Positions 36,201-45,334 are shown, counted from the first letter of the stretch. The stretch: DNA of 64,000 nucleotides from an uncultured Prevotellaceae bacterium (GCA_949295905.1 CASFNA010000022.1:241740-305739); one strand, 5' to 3'. The notes: generated from the letters alone by a model not told the origin. Numbers and translations are program-made.

Positions 36201-37161
36201 TCAGACGGGCTCCGTCTTCACCGTCACATTGCCGCAGGGCGCAGGCCATCTTGCCAAGGACTGCATCGTGGACGGCAGCTACTTCGCCGGCAAGACGGAG
36301 AAGGACAACCGCCGCAGGGCCGAGGGTGAAGCCGCCGCAAGCGGCGAGCCGAAGCAGCGCAAGCCGCGCAGGGCGACGAATTACCGCGTCGCCGTGGTCG
36401 ATGATGACGAGGGAATACGCAATTTCCTCTCGTCGGAGATGGGCCTTGACTACCACGTTGACACTTACGCCAACGGCCGCGAGGCCCTTGAAGCCGTGAC
36501 TGACACGCTGCCCGACCTCGTCGTCAGCGACGTGATGATGCCCGAGATGGACGGCTTCACACTGCTGCGCCGTCTGAAAAACAATACCAAGACCAGTCAC
36601 ATACCCGTCATACTGCTCACCACCAAGGTGGAGCAGGCCGCCCGGGTGGAGGGTCTCGACTACGGTGCCGACGCTTACATAGACAAGCCTTTCGACCTGG
36701 AAGAGCTGCTTGCAACGGCCGCCTCGCTCATAGCCAACCGCCAACGGGTGCGCGGAAAGTTCTCCGGCGTACAGGAACAGAAGGACGCCGTGAAGCCCAT
36801 CGAGCTGAAAGGCAACGACGCGCAGCTGATGGAGAAAATCATGAAGGTAGTCAACGACCGCCTCTCCGACAGCGACTTCAACGTCGAGGCGCTGGCCGCC
36901 GACGTAGGCCTTAGCCGCGTTCAGCTGCACCGCCGCGTCAAGGAGATGACGGGAATAACCATCGGCGAGTTCATACGCAACCTGCGTATGCAGCAGGCCG
37001 CGCGGCTGTTCGAGCAGGGAGACATCACCGTGTCGCAGGTGACTTACGCCGTGGGCATGGTCAACCCCAACCATTTCGCCGCCGCATTCAAGAAGTATTT
37101 TGGCGTAACACCGTCAGAATACATGGCAAAGCACGCGCCGAAAGGCGGACGCGAGGCCTGA
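33217..37161 (+). CDS. Hybrid two-component system regulator (HTCS) of the xylan locus
   Basis: A 1,314-residue one-protein signalling system in the inner membrane. Order: signal peptide (to about residue 28); periplasmic two-propeller sensor of Reg_prop repeats (IWIATEYGLNRFDG and similar, about 40-660); Y_Y_Y domain (about 675-740); membrane helix (about 752-770); HisKA with GHELRSP (His794); HATPase with NLLTNALKYT, DNGQGI and GFGIGLNL; receiver domain with VVSDVMMPEMDG (Asp1105); and an AraC-type DNA-binding domain (about 1215-1305). In this family a specific oligosaccharide binds the propeller and activates the adjacent susCD operon. All phosphotransfer residues are present. It is directly upstream of susC, so it most likely regulates this locus. 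Confidence 0.96.
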   Translation: MTFMKTLINRLLLCAVLAFAFVAAATATTFQRLYSNDMLSSKLITSICQDSRGYVWIATEYGLNRFDGVYFTQYYADTGEGLAKNDVQNLMACGDGVLVDMFNRVQLYTPKDNRFHDIEIKDAPQVSIKGVVKTPGGDVWLVNSGHGVWQVDFGKMEARSVVKVNKAVGRYKVKSAMVDSHDRLWLSTLEDGVVMYDTKTGRRLRFLDDESSRTKSAGLMEDGRGRVVIATNNNGLYLPDVRTGAASKLCDVKGMTVMRAFCNYKGDMYIGTSAYGIWRVDVDDRRVVPLYTPRELPLMPKADVWAFCRDKDGNAWLGFHRGGLLFVSQRQQPFGYIGMDGMDGDNGSNVLAVAAAANGNLYMGQEGNGLFELTQSGEVAGRWLHGKGVSAIMPAGGGMVWVGTHYNDGVCLLDTRTGSARWLADKDIVGSYVKGIAADKKGNLYIACFNKGLFSFTPDGQSRRTLCGGRMQLHNRYLNVLKADSRGLLWIGHYYGIDAYDPVRDRVLDLKMDSTLRSAVTYAIAETRDGLMWFGTNHGLFSYDTARRAWKHYTKADGLPVETVCGIAEGGDGSLWVSTFRGLCRLERRTGRMVTFYRGNGLEDDNYLRGACGVSPFGLVYFGNERGLTFFMPRKIQVASFQRGVTMTGLYLQGRQVVMPDDAIRLDYRDNTFTLRFSTMDFRENDNIYYEYRFKDEPRGVWHQTAAGTSEITLTHLAPGSHQLFVRACEGGVTSDIKKIDIRITPPWWRSWWAYTLYIMAALAVIALAFTAYRRKQQADNNESEIRFLIDVGHELRSPLTLIKSPLDMLLRHGYDQQTDRALRGMKRNTDRMLQLVNQILSIRRIEKGQMRLHYAQTDMTQFVADIVHDYDYEAEKRKITLSFTADGDGLKAYIDRDNFDKVVNNLLTNALKYTQDGGEVTVALAADGGRLRLTVSDNGQGIDEEQLKRVFDRFYQVSSRTASGQLGFGIGLNLTYKLVKLHGGDITARNRTDGQTGSVFTVTLPQGAGHLAKDCIVDGSYFAGKTEKDNRRRAEGEAAASGEPKQRKPRRATNYRVAVVDDDEGIRNFLSSEMGLDYHVDTYANGREALEAVTDTLPDLVVSDVMMPEMDGFTLLRRLKNNTKTSHIPVILLTTKVEQAARVEGLDYGADAYIDKPFDLEELLATAASLIANRQRVRGKFSGVQEQKDAVKPIELKGNDAQLMEKIMKVVNDRLSDSDFNVEALAADVGLSRVQLHRRVKEMTGITIGEFIRNLRMQQAARLFEQGDITVSQVTYAVGMVNPNHFAAAFKKYFGVTPSEYMAKHAPKGGREA

Positions 37162-37212
37162 CGTTACAAAAGCGTAGGCCGTTGAAACGTCATGTAAACC
37201 GCGCTTAACAAA

Positions 37213-37259
37213 ATACGCGCGCCATACAACGCCACATTTAGGCGGTATGGCGCGCGTAT
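37213..37259. promoter_or_regulatory. 15-bp inverted repeat between the HTCS gene and susC
   Basis: ATACGCGCGCCATAC (37213-37227) and its exact complement (37245-37259), with a nested GCC/GGC pair in the loop. It ends two bases before the susC -7 box. It could terminate HTCS transcription or take part in susC control. Confidence 0.55.
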
Positions 37260-37261
37260 CG

Positions 37262-37269
37262 TAATTTTG
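37262..37269 (+). promoter_or_regulatory. -7 box of susC
   Basis: TAATTTTG, 70 bases before the susC ATG. There is no good -33 box (TTTA at 37237-37240 is the nearest), as expected for an activator-dependent promoter. Confidence 0.6.
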
Positions 37270-37338
37270 CATCCATGTGGTGAAAACCTTTTCAGCTGCG
37301 GTGCAAAATACATTTACTAACAATAACAAAACACATTT

Positions 37339-40300
37339 ATGAAACAAAGGATTATGCAATTCCTGCTGCTGTCCGTCATGGCGTTTCTGCCTGCGGCGGC
37401 GCTGGCGCAAGGCATGGTGACCGTCACCGGCACCGTGACCGATGCCAACGGCGACCCCCTCATAGGCTGCACCGTGCAGCTGAAGGGCAGCAGCGTGGGA
37501 ACAGTGACCGACCTCGACGGACGCTTCAAGATGCAAGTGCCCGAAGGGAAGACGCTCACCTTCAGCTACATCGGCTACAAGACGAAGGAGGTGAAGGCGG
37601 CGAAGACCATGAAAGTGACGCTCGAAGACGACACACACGTGCTCAACGAGGTGGTGGCCGTAGGTTACGGAACGATGAAGCGCAGCGACATCACCGGCTC
37701 GGTGGTCTCGGTCAAGGCCGAGGACATGGAGCAGACGAGTGCGGCCACCATGGACCAGATGCTCCAGGGACGGGCTGCCGGACTGACGATGACATCGAAC
37801 AGCGGCGCGGCGGGCTCGAGTACGAGCATCCAGATACGCGGTGTCAACTCGCTGAACTCGTCGAACGAGCCGGTGTACGTCATCGACGGCTCAATAGTGC
37901 GCAGCGAGGCGGGGCAAGACACATACTCCAATCCGCTCGACGGACTTAACCCCAATGACATCGAGAGCATCGAAATACTGAAAGACGCGTCGGCCACCGC
38001 CATCTACGGAGCGCAGGCCGCCAACGGCGTCATCATCGTAAACATGAAGAAGGGAAAGGAAGGCGCGCCGAAAATCAGCTTCAAGGCGACTGCCGGATTC
38101 AGCAACCTGCCTAAGAAACTCGACGTGATGAACCTGCGCCAGATGGCCGCCTACATCACCGACCTCGGCATATCGGAGTCGAGCGAGGGCTACCTTGCCA
38201 ACCCCGAGCTGCTCGGCGAGGGCACCGACTGGCAGGACGCGATGTTCCGCACGGGCGTAAGGCAGGAGTACAACCTCTCCGTGCGCGGCGGCGCCAAGAA
38301 CGTGAATTACAGCGTTTCGGGCGGATATTACACCGAGGACGGCATCATCATCAACAATGGCTTCGACCGCTTCACCCTCCGCACGTCAATGGACATCAAG
38401 GCCTACAAGTGGCTCGACATAGGCGCGACGGTCAACATATCGCACACCGACAACAACTCGGGTATGGCCTCATGGGGAGTTGTTGGCAACGCGCTGGGCA
38501 TGTTGCCCAACATCCCGGTGAAGAATGAGGATGGCTCGTGGGGAAAGGCCGGCTACAACAGCGAGACCAACTCGTGGACTCCCAACCCCGTAGCCATCGC
38601 ATCCATAACGACGCGCAAGACGAAGAAGTCGGCCACGCGCGCCAACGTCTACTTCACGCTGAAGCCATGGAAGTGGCTTAGCTGGCGAAACGAGGTGACT
38701 TACGACGTGAACACCGAGAATTACCGCTACCTGTTGCCGGCCTACGACCTCGGCGGAACGCGCCGCGACTACGCCACACACGAGTCGCGAAAGACCTATA
38801 ACCAGTACATGTCGCTCAAATCGGTGGCTACCGGCAACTGGAAAATACGCTCGCACAAGCTCTCGCTCATGGCCGGATTCGAGATGAACGACCGCTACCG
38901 CGACTACCTCTACGGCCAGCGTCTCGGCGGAAGCGACGACAACCTGGCCCTCGTTGGCGGCGACGGAACGCGCGACTCCAACGACGGCTGGACCACGACG
39001 GAGCGCTTTGTCAGCTTCTTCGGACGACTGACGTACAACTATCTCGACCGCTACCTGCTCACGGCTACCGTGCGCCACGACGGCAGTTCGCGCTTCGCAC
39101 GCGGACAACGCTGGGGCACCTTCCCCTCCGTAGCCCTGGCATGGCGCATTTCCGAAGAGCCTTTCTTCCTGCCGCTGCTGGAGACCGTCAACTCGCTCAA
39201 GCTCCGCGTGGGCTACGGACTGGTGGGTAACGCCAACCTGGCCGACAACACTTACCAGCCCACGTTCACCAATATGAACTCCAACTTCGGCACGGGCTTC
39301 CTCACGGCCAACATGCCCAACTACGACGGACTTACCTGGGAGAAGACCCACTCGTGGAACGCGGGCCTCGACCTCAGCCTCTGGGACAACCGCGTGGAGT
39401 TCATCTTCGACATCTACCGCAAGGACACGAAGGACCTCTTGCTGCAAACCGCCCTGCCCTGGTACACCGGAACGCACGTAACCGGCGGCACTTCGGCGCA
39501 GTGGGCCAATGTAGGTTCGATGCGCAACGAGGGCATCGAGCTTACGCTCAACGCCACGGTAATCAACAAAAAGAACTTCAAGTGGAAGACGGGCCTTACC
39601 TATTCGCTCAACCGCAACGAGATAACAGAGCTTAACAGCGAGACGGGCTTCATCGACAAGACGCTCGACTTCAAGACGTGGGGCGGCGAAACGGTCACCC
39701 GCACCGCCGTGGGCCACAGCGTGAGCCAGTATTACGGTTACCGCGTGGCGGGCCGCATCAACTCGGCCGCCGACTTCCTGCGCGACAACGGCGACGGTAC
39801 GAGCACCGTCATAGCCGCCACTCCCAACTACCGCGTGGGCACGGTGGTGAGCAACGCGTCGGCATCGGCTCTGAAAACGTCCGTAGGCGACCTGCTCTTC
39901 AAGGACCTCAACGGCGACGGAATAATCAATTCAGAAGACCGCGACTACCTCGGCAGCGGTCTGCCCAAGTACACCTTCGGCTGGAACAACACGTTCACCT
40001 ACAAGCGTTGGTCGCTCTCCGTCTTCATGTACGGCAGCGTAGGCAACAAGGTGTTCAACTGGCAACGCCGCCAGATGGACGAGCCTTCGCTCCTTAGCGG
40101 TTCCGTTACAAACAAGTTCACGCGCGTAAGCAACTACGCCAATTGGGCTTACCGCGACGGCAACCCGGGCAACCAGGACGTCTGGAACGTCTACGTCGTA
40201 GAAGGTGCCGACCCCTCCGAGACACGCATCGACAACAACCACGGCAACTACAACTCGCGCGTTAGCGACCGCTACGTCGAGGATGCCGACTACCTGCGCA

Positions 40301-40551
40301 TCAAGAACATCGTCCTCTCGTACTCCTTCCCGCGCAGCATCTGCAAGAAGCTCATGCTGCAAAGCCTCAAGCTCTCGGGCAATGTGCAGAACCTGTACAC
40401 CTTCACGGGCTACACCGGCTACGACCCCGAGGTGGGAAGCCAGAACGGCCAATACTCAATGTCGGGACAGGGAATGCTCATGTACGGCGTAGATACAGGC
40501 CGCGTGCCGGCTCCGCGCTCGTTCATATTCACGCTCGAGGCAACGTTTTAA
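37339..40551 (+). CDS. SusC/RagA-type TonB-dependent outer-membrane transporter
   Basis: A 1,070-residue outer-membrane protein that would import xylo-oligosaccharides using TonB energy. After the signal peptide (to about residue 23) come a carboxypeptidase-regulatory-like domain (GTVTDANGDPLIGCTVQLKG, about 29-110), the plug (about 115-230, with the SusC hallmark QIRGVNSLNSSNEPVYVIDG) and a 22-strand barrel ending in the aromatic FIFTLEATF, the usual Bam signal. It is followed by susD, but with an unusually long 300-base gap full of repeats. Expression is probably HTCS-dependent. Typical length for the family. Confidence 0.96.
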   Translation: MKQRIMQFLLLSVMAFLPAAALAQGMVTVTGTVTDANGDPLIGCTVQLKGSSVGTVTDLDGRFKMQVPEGKTLTFSYIGYKTKEVKAAKTMKVTLEDDTHVLNEVVAVGYGTMKRSDITGSVVSVKAEDMEQTSAATMDQMLQGRAAGLTMTSNSGAAGSSTSIQIRGVNSLNSSNEPVYVIDGSIVRSEAGQDTYSNPLDGLNPNDIESIEILKDASATAIYGAQAANGVIIVNMKKGKEGAPKISFKATAGFSNLPKKLDVMNLRQMAAYITDLGISESSEGYLANPELLGEGTDWQDAMFRTGVRQEYNLSVRGGAKNVNYSVSGGYYTEDGIIINNGFDRFTLRTSMDIKAYKWLDIGATVNISHTDNNSGMASWGVVGNALGMLPNIPVKNEDGSWGKAGYNSETNSWTPNPVAIASITTRKTKKSATRANVYFTLKPWKWLSWRNEVTYDVNTENYRYLLPAYDLGGTRRDYATHESRKTYNQYMSLKSVATGNWKIRSHKLSLMAGFEMNDRYRDYLYGQRLGGSDDNLALVGGDGTRDSNDGWTTTERFVSFFGRLTYNYLDRYLLTATVRHDGSSRFARGQRWGTFPSVALAWRISEEPFFLPLLETVNSLKLRVGYGLVGNANLADNTYQPTFTNMNSNFGTGFLTANMPNYDGLTWEKTHSWNAGLDLSLWDNRVEFIFDIYRKDTKDLLLQTALPWYTGTHVTGGTSAQWANVGSMRNEGIELTLNATVINKKNFKWKTGLTYSLNRNEITELNSETGFIDKTLDFKTWGGETVTRTAVGHSVSQYYGYRVAGRINSAADFLRDNGDGTSTVIAATPNYRVGTVVSNASASALKTSVGDLLFKDLNGDGIINSEDRDYLGSGLPKYTFGWNNTFTYKRWSLSVFMYGSVGNKVFNWQRRQMDEPSLLSGSVTNKFTRVSNYANWAYRDGNPGNQDVWNVYVVEGADPSETRIDNNHGNYNSRVSDRYVEDADYLRIKNIVLSYSFPRSICKKLMLQSLKLSGNVQNLYTFTGYTGYDPEVGSQNGQYSMSGQGMLMYGVDTGRVPAPRSFIFTLEATF

Positions 40552-40620
40552 GAAATTAAAAATGAAAAATTAAAAATTAAAAATCGGGCTTGCGCCGTGC
40601 GGACACGTTCCTGTCGCTTT

Positions 40621-40727
40621 GCAAAAGACGGCAAACGGCATTGCGAAAGACCGTCTTTCGCACGCTAAAAGGCCACCTTTTGAAAGCCGAAAGACGGCCT
40701 TTCGCGGCGGCGCAGCCAATGCGTTGA
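40621..40727. repeat. Dispersed AAAGGCC hairpin element, copy h
   Basis: Lies in the 40552-40851 susC-susD gap. Units include GAAAGACCGTCTTTCGC, TAAAAGGCCACCTTTT and GAAAGACGGCCTTTCGC, with an edge GCAGCCAATGCGTTG. AT-rich TTAAAAATTAAAAAT direct repeats precede it (40553-40583). Confidence 0.7.
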
Positions 40728-40851
40728 ATATCAAAGAGATACATTAAGGTGAGAAAGTGAGAAGCTAAGAAAATGAGAAGTTTCGTCAAACACTCCCAGT
40801 CCACCCACATCTCCCATATCTCCCCAGCCCACCCATAAAAAACAAACAACA

Positions 40852-42813
40852 ATGAAAACAACCATAATAAAGACCATCGCGCTGTGCGCCGTGTGCGCTC
40901 TTACCGTAGGTTGCGACGACTACCTCGACACTACCAACGAGCGTTACACGCCCGCACACGAAGAGCTTACCACGCTCGAAGCCCTGCGCGCCACCACGGC
41001 CAGCCTCTACACGTCGCCGTGGTACTACTTCCACAAGCGCCGCTTCATACAGCTGGGCGACGCCCGAGCCAACAACGTGCTCAACACCACCACTACCAGC
41101 AACGACTGGAACGTGCAGGCATCGCTCAACGAAGACATCGAGAACACCTCGCTCACGCACGCCTGGGGCAGCCTCTACAACGTAGTCACCCAGGCGGGCT
41201 ACGTCATCGACGACTACGCCCCATACTGCGTAAGCCACGGAGTGTGCTCGCAGCAGGAGGCTAACCAGTGCATCGCCGAGGCGCGCTTCATGCGCTCGCT
41301 GGCCTACTGGTTCCTCGCAATGTACTGGCACGACGTGCCCATCATAACCAACGCCGTCACTGCGGGCGAGACCGCATACGCCAACCGCTTCGAAGACGTG
41401 CTCCAGTTCGCCATCTGCGAGGCCGAGTACGCCCGCAAGTGGCTGCCCGTGATGCCCGGAGACAAGGGCCGCGTGAGCAAGACTTCGGCCGACGTGCTCC
41501 TCTCGCGCCTCTATATTACCGCCGGCGCATACGCCAAGGGAGGCCACTATTCGGCCGACTTCAAGGCCTCGGTGCTCGACAGCTATTATGCCTCCGATGC
41601 CGACTACCAGGCAGCCCAGTCGCTTGCCGAGTTCTACTACGCCAAGGCCGTGGCCGCCGCCACGCGCGCAATAAACGAAGCCCCGGCCTCGGGCTACGGC
41701 CTGATGGACGACTACGAGCAAATATGGCGCGTGCAGAACAACAACAACAGCGAGGTGCTTTTCGCCCTTCAGTTCGTAGCCGGCAGCACCACTTCATACG
41801 GCCTGGGCAACGACTTGCAGGGAGAGCTCTGTTACAGCGAGTGCCTTGACAACAACTACGGTAAGGCGTGGTCCACCAAGGCGTCGTACGATTTCGTCTA
41901 CGTCTCCACCAAGCGCGGCGGACTCAGTCGCACACGCGGCAACATAATGCCGTCGGGCATGACCTACGACTACCTCTTCCACGAGTACGGCTACGACGAC
42001 TGCGTTGAAGCCAACGAGAATGAGAGCGGCCAGGAGAAGGGCACTCCGTGGACGGTATCGACCAAGAACACCACGCTCGGCATAAAGAAGCACGTCGTTG
42101 GCGGCCCCATCGCCACCGACAACATCGCCTTCAGCGGCAACTCCGGCCTCTGCACGCCCATGCTCAGGCTGGCCGAAGCCTACCTGAACCTTACCGAAGC
42201 CTACATGGGTCTGTACAATATGACAGAGACTACAGACCCGCGCATACTCGAAGGCGTCAACACCGTGCGCCGCCGTGCATACAAAATGGAGCTGGCCGAC
42301 GGCACCTATCCCGGCGACTACGGGCAGACGGGCGTGTTCAACCTCGACTCGCTGCTCCAGGAACGCCGCCTCGAAACATACATGGAAGGCCTTTTCTGGC
42401 CCGACATAGTGCGCCGCTCCTTCATGGGCGACGACCATTTGCAGCGTATGCTCGACTATCAGAACAACCGCATCGTTGACAACGAGGGCGACTCAATCAT
42501 GGGCTGCTACCGCCTTTACAACTACAAGTACAGCTACAACGAGCAGAACCCGCAGAAACTGGGCACCGTAGCCCTGGCTACAAGCTACAGCACGGGCCAG
42601 TACACCGTCTACCGCAAGAGCAAGGAGTGCGTCCACAACATACCCGAAGGCAGCTTCGTGCACTCCACACAGCTCGGAGAGGACGACAACCTCTGGTCAA
42701 TGGTGTACCCGCCCGTCGAGACCAACGCCGACCCCAACCTGCTGAAAGCCCCTGTGGCGTATGACTTTACCGAAATAATAAACAACAAATCAGACTACAA
42801 TGAATATGAATAA
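40852..42813 (+). CDS. SusD/RagB-family surface glycan-binding lipoprotein
   Basis: A 653-residue lipoprotein with signal peptide and lipobox LTVGC (Cys21), followed by the usual acidic DDYLDTTNE. It is helical with TPR-like features, and the C-terminal half carries LRLAEAYLNLTEAYM and FWPDIVRRS as SusD landmarks. SusD proteins form the lid on SusC and bind the incoming glycan. It follows susC on the same strand, and its stop overlaps the start of the next gene by 14 bases. Somewhat longer than the typical 500-600 residues. Confidence 0.95.
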   Translation: MKTTIIKTIALCAVCALTVGCDDYLDTTNERYTPAHEELTTLEALRATTASLYTSPWYYFHKRRFIQLGDARANNVLNTTTTSNDWNVQASLNEDIENTSLTHAWGSLYNVVTQAGYVIDDYAPYCVSHGVCSQQEANQCIAEARFMRSLAYWFLAMYWHDVPIITNAVTAGETAYANRFEDVLQFAICEAEYARKWLPVMPGDKGRVSKTSADVLLSRLYITAGAYAKGGHYSADFKASVLDSYYASDADYQAAQSLAEFYYAKAVAAATRAINEAPASGYGLMDDYEQIWRVQNNNNSEVLFALQFVAGSTTSYGLGNDLQGELCYSECLDNNYGKAWSTKASYDFVYVSTKRGGLSRTRGNIMPSGMTYDYLFHEYGYDDCVEANENESGQEKGTPWTVSTKNTTLGIKKHVVGGPIATDNIAFSGNSGLCTPMLRLAEAYLNLTEAYMGLYNMTETTDPRILEGVNTVRRRAYKMELADGTYPGDYGQTGVFNLDSLLQERRLETYMEGLFWPDIVRRSFMGDDHLQRMLDYQNNRIVDNEGDSIMGCYRLYNYKYSYNEQNPQKLGTVALATSYSTGQYTVYRKSKECVHNIPEGSFVHSTQLGEDDNLWSMVYPPVETNADPNLLKAPVAYDFTEIINNKSDYNEYE

Positions 42814-43507
42814 AATCTTCATGAAATCGTCGCTGCTCGTGCTCGTTGTATGCTTCTCGGTGTTCAGCTGCCTCTCGTGCGACAACGACGACGACCTGTC
42901 GGCACCGCGCATCGACGCCGTTTGGAGCAACATGAACACCCAACCCATCGAGCAAGTGCAGTGCGCCTACCCGCGGCAGACCGTCAGTCTGCGCGGCGCG
43001 GGCTTCAAAGGAGTGGAGAAGGTCACCGTAAACGGATATGAAATAGACCTGGCCGAGAACCAAATCTACAACACCGACCGCAGCATAATAATAGTGTTGC
43101 CGCAGGACGTAGCCACCACCACCGCCACGGGCGAGGCTTACCTGAAGGTGGAGAACGCCGCAGGCGAGGCCCTGTATCAGCCCTTCTACGTGTTCACGGA
43201 GGACGAGCAACCCGTCATCACCAAGTTCTCGGCCACCACGCTGACGCCCGGCAGCCAGCTCTGCATCACCGGCGAGAACCTTGGCGGAGCCACGGAGGTG
43301 TACCTGCCGCTGGCTTTCGACCAGAAGGTGAAGTGCGAGCTTGACCCTGCGCAGCCCTCTTCAGACACCGAGGTGTACGTCATCGTGCCTGAAGGTGTCA
43401 ACTTCGCCGAGGGCCAGGTGGAGATAGTAATGAACAAGGTGTACGCCCCCACCGGCGCGGAATATACCGACAAGGCGTATTCGGAAGTGACTAATTTCAC
43501 GAATTAA
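42800..43507 (+). CDS. IPT/TIG-domain lipoprotein (surface glycan-binding candidate)
   Basis: A 235-residue lipoprotein; its signal peptide ends with the lipobox CLSC (about residue 27), followed by DNDDD, an export signal to the cell surface in Bacteroidetes. Two IPT/TIG immunoglobulin-like folds are likely: about 45-130 (QTVSLRGAGFKGVEKVTVNG) and 135-225 (GSQLCITGENLGGATEVYLP). It occupies the place of SusE-type proteins after susD, with a 14-base overlap. Two in-frame ATGs (42800, 42806) are possible. It lacks the carbohydrate-binding C-terminal domain of the next gene, so it may be a spacer or accessory glycan-binding protein. Confidence 0.85.
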   Translation: MNMNKIFMKSSLLVLVVCFSVFSCLSCDNDDDLSAPRIDAVWSNMNTQPIEQVQCAYPRQTVSLRGAGFKGVEKVTVNGYEIDLAENQIYNTDRSIIIVLPQDVATTTATGEAYLKVENAAGEALYQPFYVFTEDEQPVITKFSATTLTPGSQLCITGENLGGATEVYLPLAFDQKVKCELDPAQPSSDTEVYVIVPEGVNFAEGQVEIVMNKVYAPTGAEYTDKAYSEVTNFTN

Positions 43508-43512
43508 ACAGC

Positions 43513-43602
43513 AAGCCCCCTCCCAGCCTCCCCGTGGGGAGGAGCCTGATTGCCAGCTATTGCAAACCGATACCTCCCCTCGGGGAGGTTGGGAGGGGGC
43601 TT
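43513..43602. repeat. GC-rich inverted repeat between the two binding lipoproteins
   Basis: Arms 43513-43534 (AAGCCCCCTCCCAGCCTCCC...) and 43581-43602 are reverse complements with one mismatch; each arm also has an adjoining CTCCCC/GGGGAG hairpin. Similar to the shorter hairpin at 31482. Confidence 0.75.
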
Positions 43603-43628
43603 CCATCCATAAAATAAAACAATAAAAG

Positions 43629-45116
43629 ATGAAAACGAAACACATAATATTATCGTCGCTCGTGCTTGCCGCAGGGCTTGCCCTTGCCTCGTGCAGCGAG
43701 GATTTGGACTCTCCCGTGCTGCCAGGAGACCCCGGCATAACCGTTCCCGAGGCGCAACCGCTTGACGCCGAACAGCTGTTCGGCGTGTGGGAGGCCACCA
43801 CCTCCAAGGGCGACAACAACCAGAATTACTTTGAAGAGCAATACCGCATGGAGTTCCAGAGCGTTGACGACGCCGAGGCCGTGTACTCACACTGGTATAC
43901 CGACGCCGAGACGGGAATGCGCGACTCCGTCTGCAACGTGGAATATACATACCAGTTTGACGGCTCTACCGTGACGCTTACGCCGAAATCGGCAGCCCAG
44001 GCCGCAGGCGCAGCCGTCATCACGGCCACACACACAGGCGGAAACCACATGCTCCTCACTACCGAACGGAACGGCCGCACCGACTCAATATGCACCCTTC
44101 TGCGCACGGGCGACCCCGAGCCTACCGTCACCGGCGTTGACCGCACCATGCCCCGGGCGGGCGAAACGGTAACCATCAGCGGGCGCAACCTGCAATTCGT
44201 AGACCACATCTACCTGCCTACGGAGCAGGGCGAGCTTGAAATAGCCGACTTCACGGCAGGCTCGAAGGAGCTGAAGTTTGTCCTTCCCGAGGCCGACTAC
44301 GCGCCGGGCAGCATACGCCTGCAGTCATTATCGGCCGGCGTCAATTGCTACTCGCCTGCCTACATGTTCTGCGAGAGCACCGTATTCTTCAAGAGTTTCA
44401 ACACGTTCGGCACCGGCAAGCCCTACACGGGCACCGACTTCGAATACACCATCAGCGACCTTGGCGGCAGCGTCATCAGCGGAGCTTCGGCGTTGGATGC
44501 CGACGAGCTGCCCGACGGCCACTCGCTCAAAGGGCTTGACATCGTCAACCCCGACTCGCTTCTTAGTTTCTTCGGCGACACCCCGGTAGCGTGGCCCGTC
44601 ACGTCGGGCAGCGATAAGAAGCTGGGCTACATCCGCTTCAGCACCGGCGACCGCCTCCAGCACGCTTTGGACAACAGTGGCGGCCTATTCACCGGCCTCA
44701 CTCCGTGCGCCCAATTGGCCATACAGATGGACTTGTACGTGGTGAGCGACGGCGTGCCCGAGTGGAACACGGGCTACCTGTCGTGGCGCTTGAACAAGAA
44801 CGGCGGTACTACCTCGGGCGACTATCTTGCCAACGTGGCAGGCTGGAGCGCGGACGGGCCGATGTCGTTCGAGGGCGGATGGCGCACGTTCACCATACCG
44901 CTTACGGCCTTCGGGGTGGTGGAGAGCGGCAAGGATGCCAACCTTGGCGCGTTCATCAGCGACCTCATAAGCCGCAACTACGTCACCATACTCTGCCTTG
45001 AGAACTACAACCTCGACGGCCTGCCGCCGATGCACGACCTCGACTCGTTCCAGTTCTGCGTGGCAAACATACGCCTCGTGCCCAACGTCACACCGGCCAA
45101 CACGCCCGTGGAGTAA
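43629..45116 (+). CDS. Surface glycan-binding lipoprotein (SGBP-B-like)
   Basis: A 495-residue lipoprotein; lipobox LASC (about Cys21) followed by SEDLD. N-terminal part (30-160) is a beta domain, then an IPT/TIG fold (VTGVDRTMPRAGETVTISGRNLQFVDHIYLP, about 165-250). The C-terminal domain (about 255-490) resembles the sugar-binding domain of SGBP-B proteins in Bacteroides loci: FFKSFNTFGTGKPYTG, a RLNKNGGTTSGDYLANVAGW stretch and GWRTFTIPLTAFG. It would hold xylan at the surface beside SusD. It follows the smaller IPT lipoprotein after a repeat-filled 120-base gap. Confidence 0.86.
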   Translation: MKTKHIILSSLVLAAGLALASCSEDLDSPVLPGDPGITVPEAQPLDAEQLFGVWEATTSKGDNNQNYFEEQYRMEFQSVDDAEAVYSHWYTDAETGMRDSVCNVEYTYQFDGSTVTLTPKSAAQAAGAAVITATHTGGNHMLLTTERNGRTDSICTLLRTGDPEPTVTGVDRTMPRAGETVTISGRNLQFVDHIYLPTEQGELEIADFTAGSKELKFVLPEADYAPGSIRLQSLSAGVNCYSPAYMFCESTVFFKSFNTFGTGKPYTGTDFEYTISDLGGSVISGASALDADELPDGHSLKGLDIVNPDSLLSFFGDTPVAWPVTSGSDKKLGYIRFSTGDRLQHALDNSGGLFTGLTPCAQLAIQMDLYVVSDGVPEWNTGYLSWRLNKNGGTTSGDYLANVAGWSADGPMSFEGGWRTFTIPLTAFGVVESGKDANLGAFISDLISRNYVTILCLENYNLDGLPPMHDLDSFQFCVANIRLVPNVTPANTPVE

Positions 45117-45120
45117 GCCC

Positions 45121-45234
45121 GGCGGTTTGCGATATGCGGCCTTTTACCGTGCAAAAGGCCGCATATTGCCCGGTGAAAGGCCACCTTTCGCAAGCTGAAA
45201 GGCGGCCTTTTGCTAACACGCTGATAGCCAATGG
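45121..45234. repeat. Dispersed AAAGGCC hairpin element, copy i
   Basis: ATGCGGCCTTTT / AAAAGGCCGCAT and AAAGGCCACCTTT with loop CGCAAGCTG, AAAGGCGGCCTTT; edge TTGCTAACACGCTG. Confidence 0.75.
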
Positions 45235-45269
45235 TTTGCCGCCGCGCTGAAAAACGCCGCTGAAAACCA

Positions 45270-45299
45270 TTGCTTTTACGCGGAAAAGAGTTATTTTTG
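45270..45299 (+). promoter_or_regulatory. Promoter of the second GH115 gene
   Basis: TTG at 45270-45272, 19 bases, TATTTTTG at 45292-45299; ATG 45335 lies 36 bases downstream. Confidence 0.7.
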
Positions 45300-45334
45300 C
45301 AATTGAAAATCTATATCTATTCATTTTGAAAAAC

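Noticed and set aside
33337-37074. Long - strand frames opposite the HTCS gene
   Set aside because: Opposite strand of a secure gene, no promoter or family signature.
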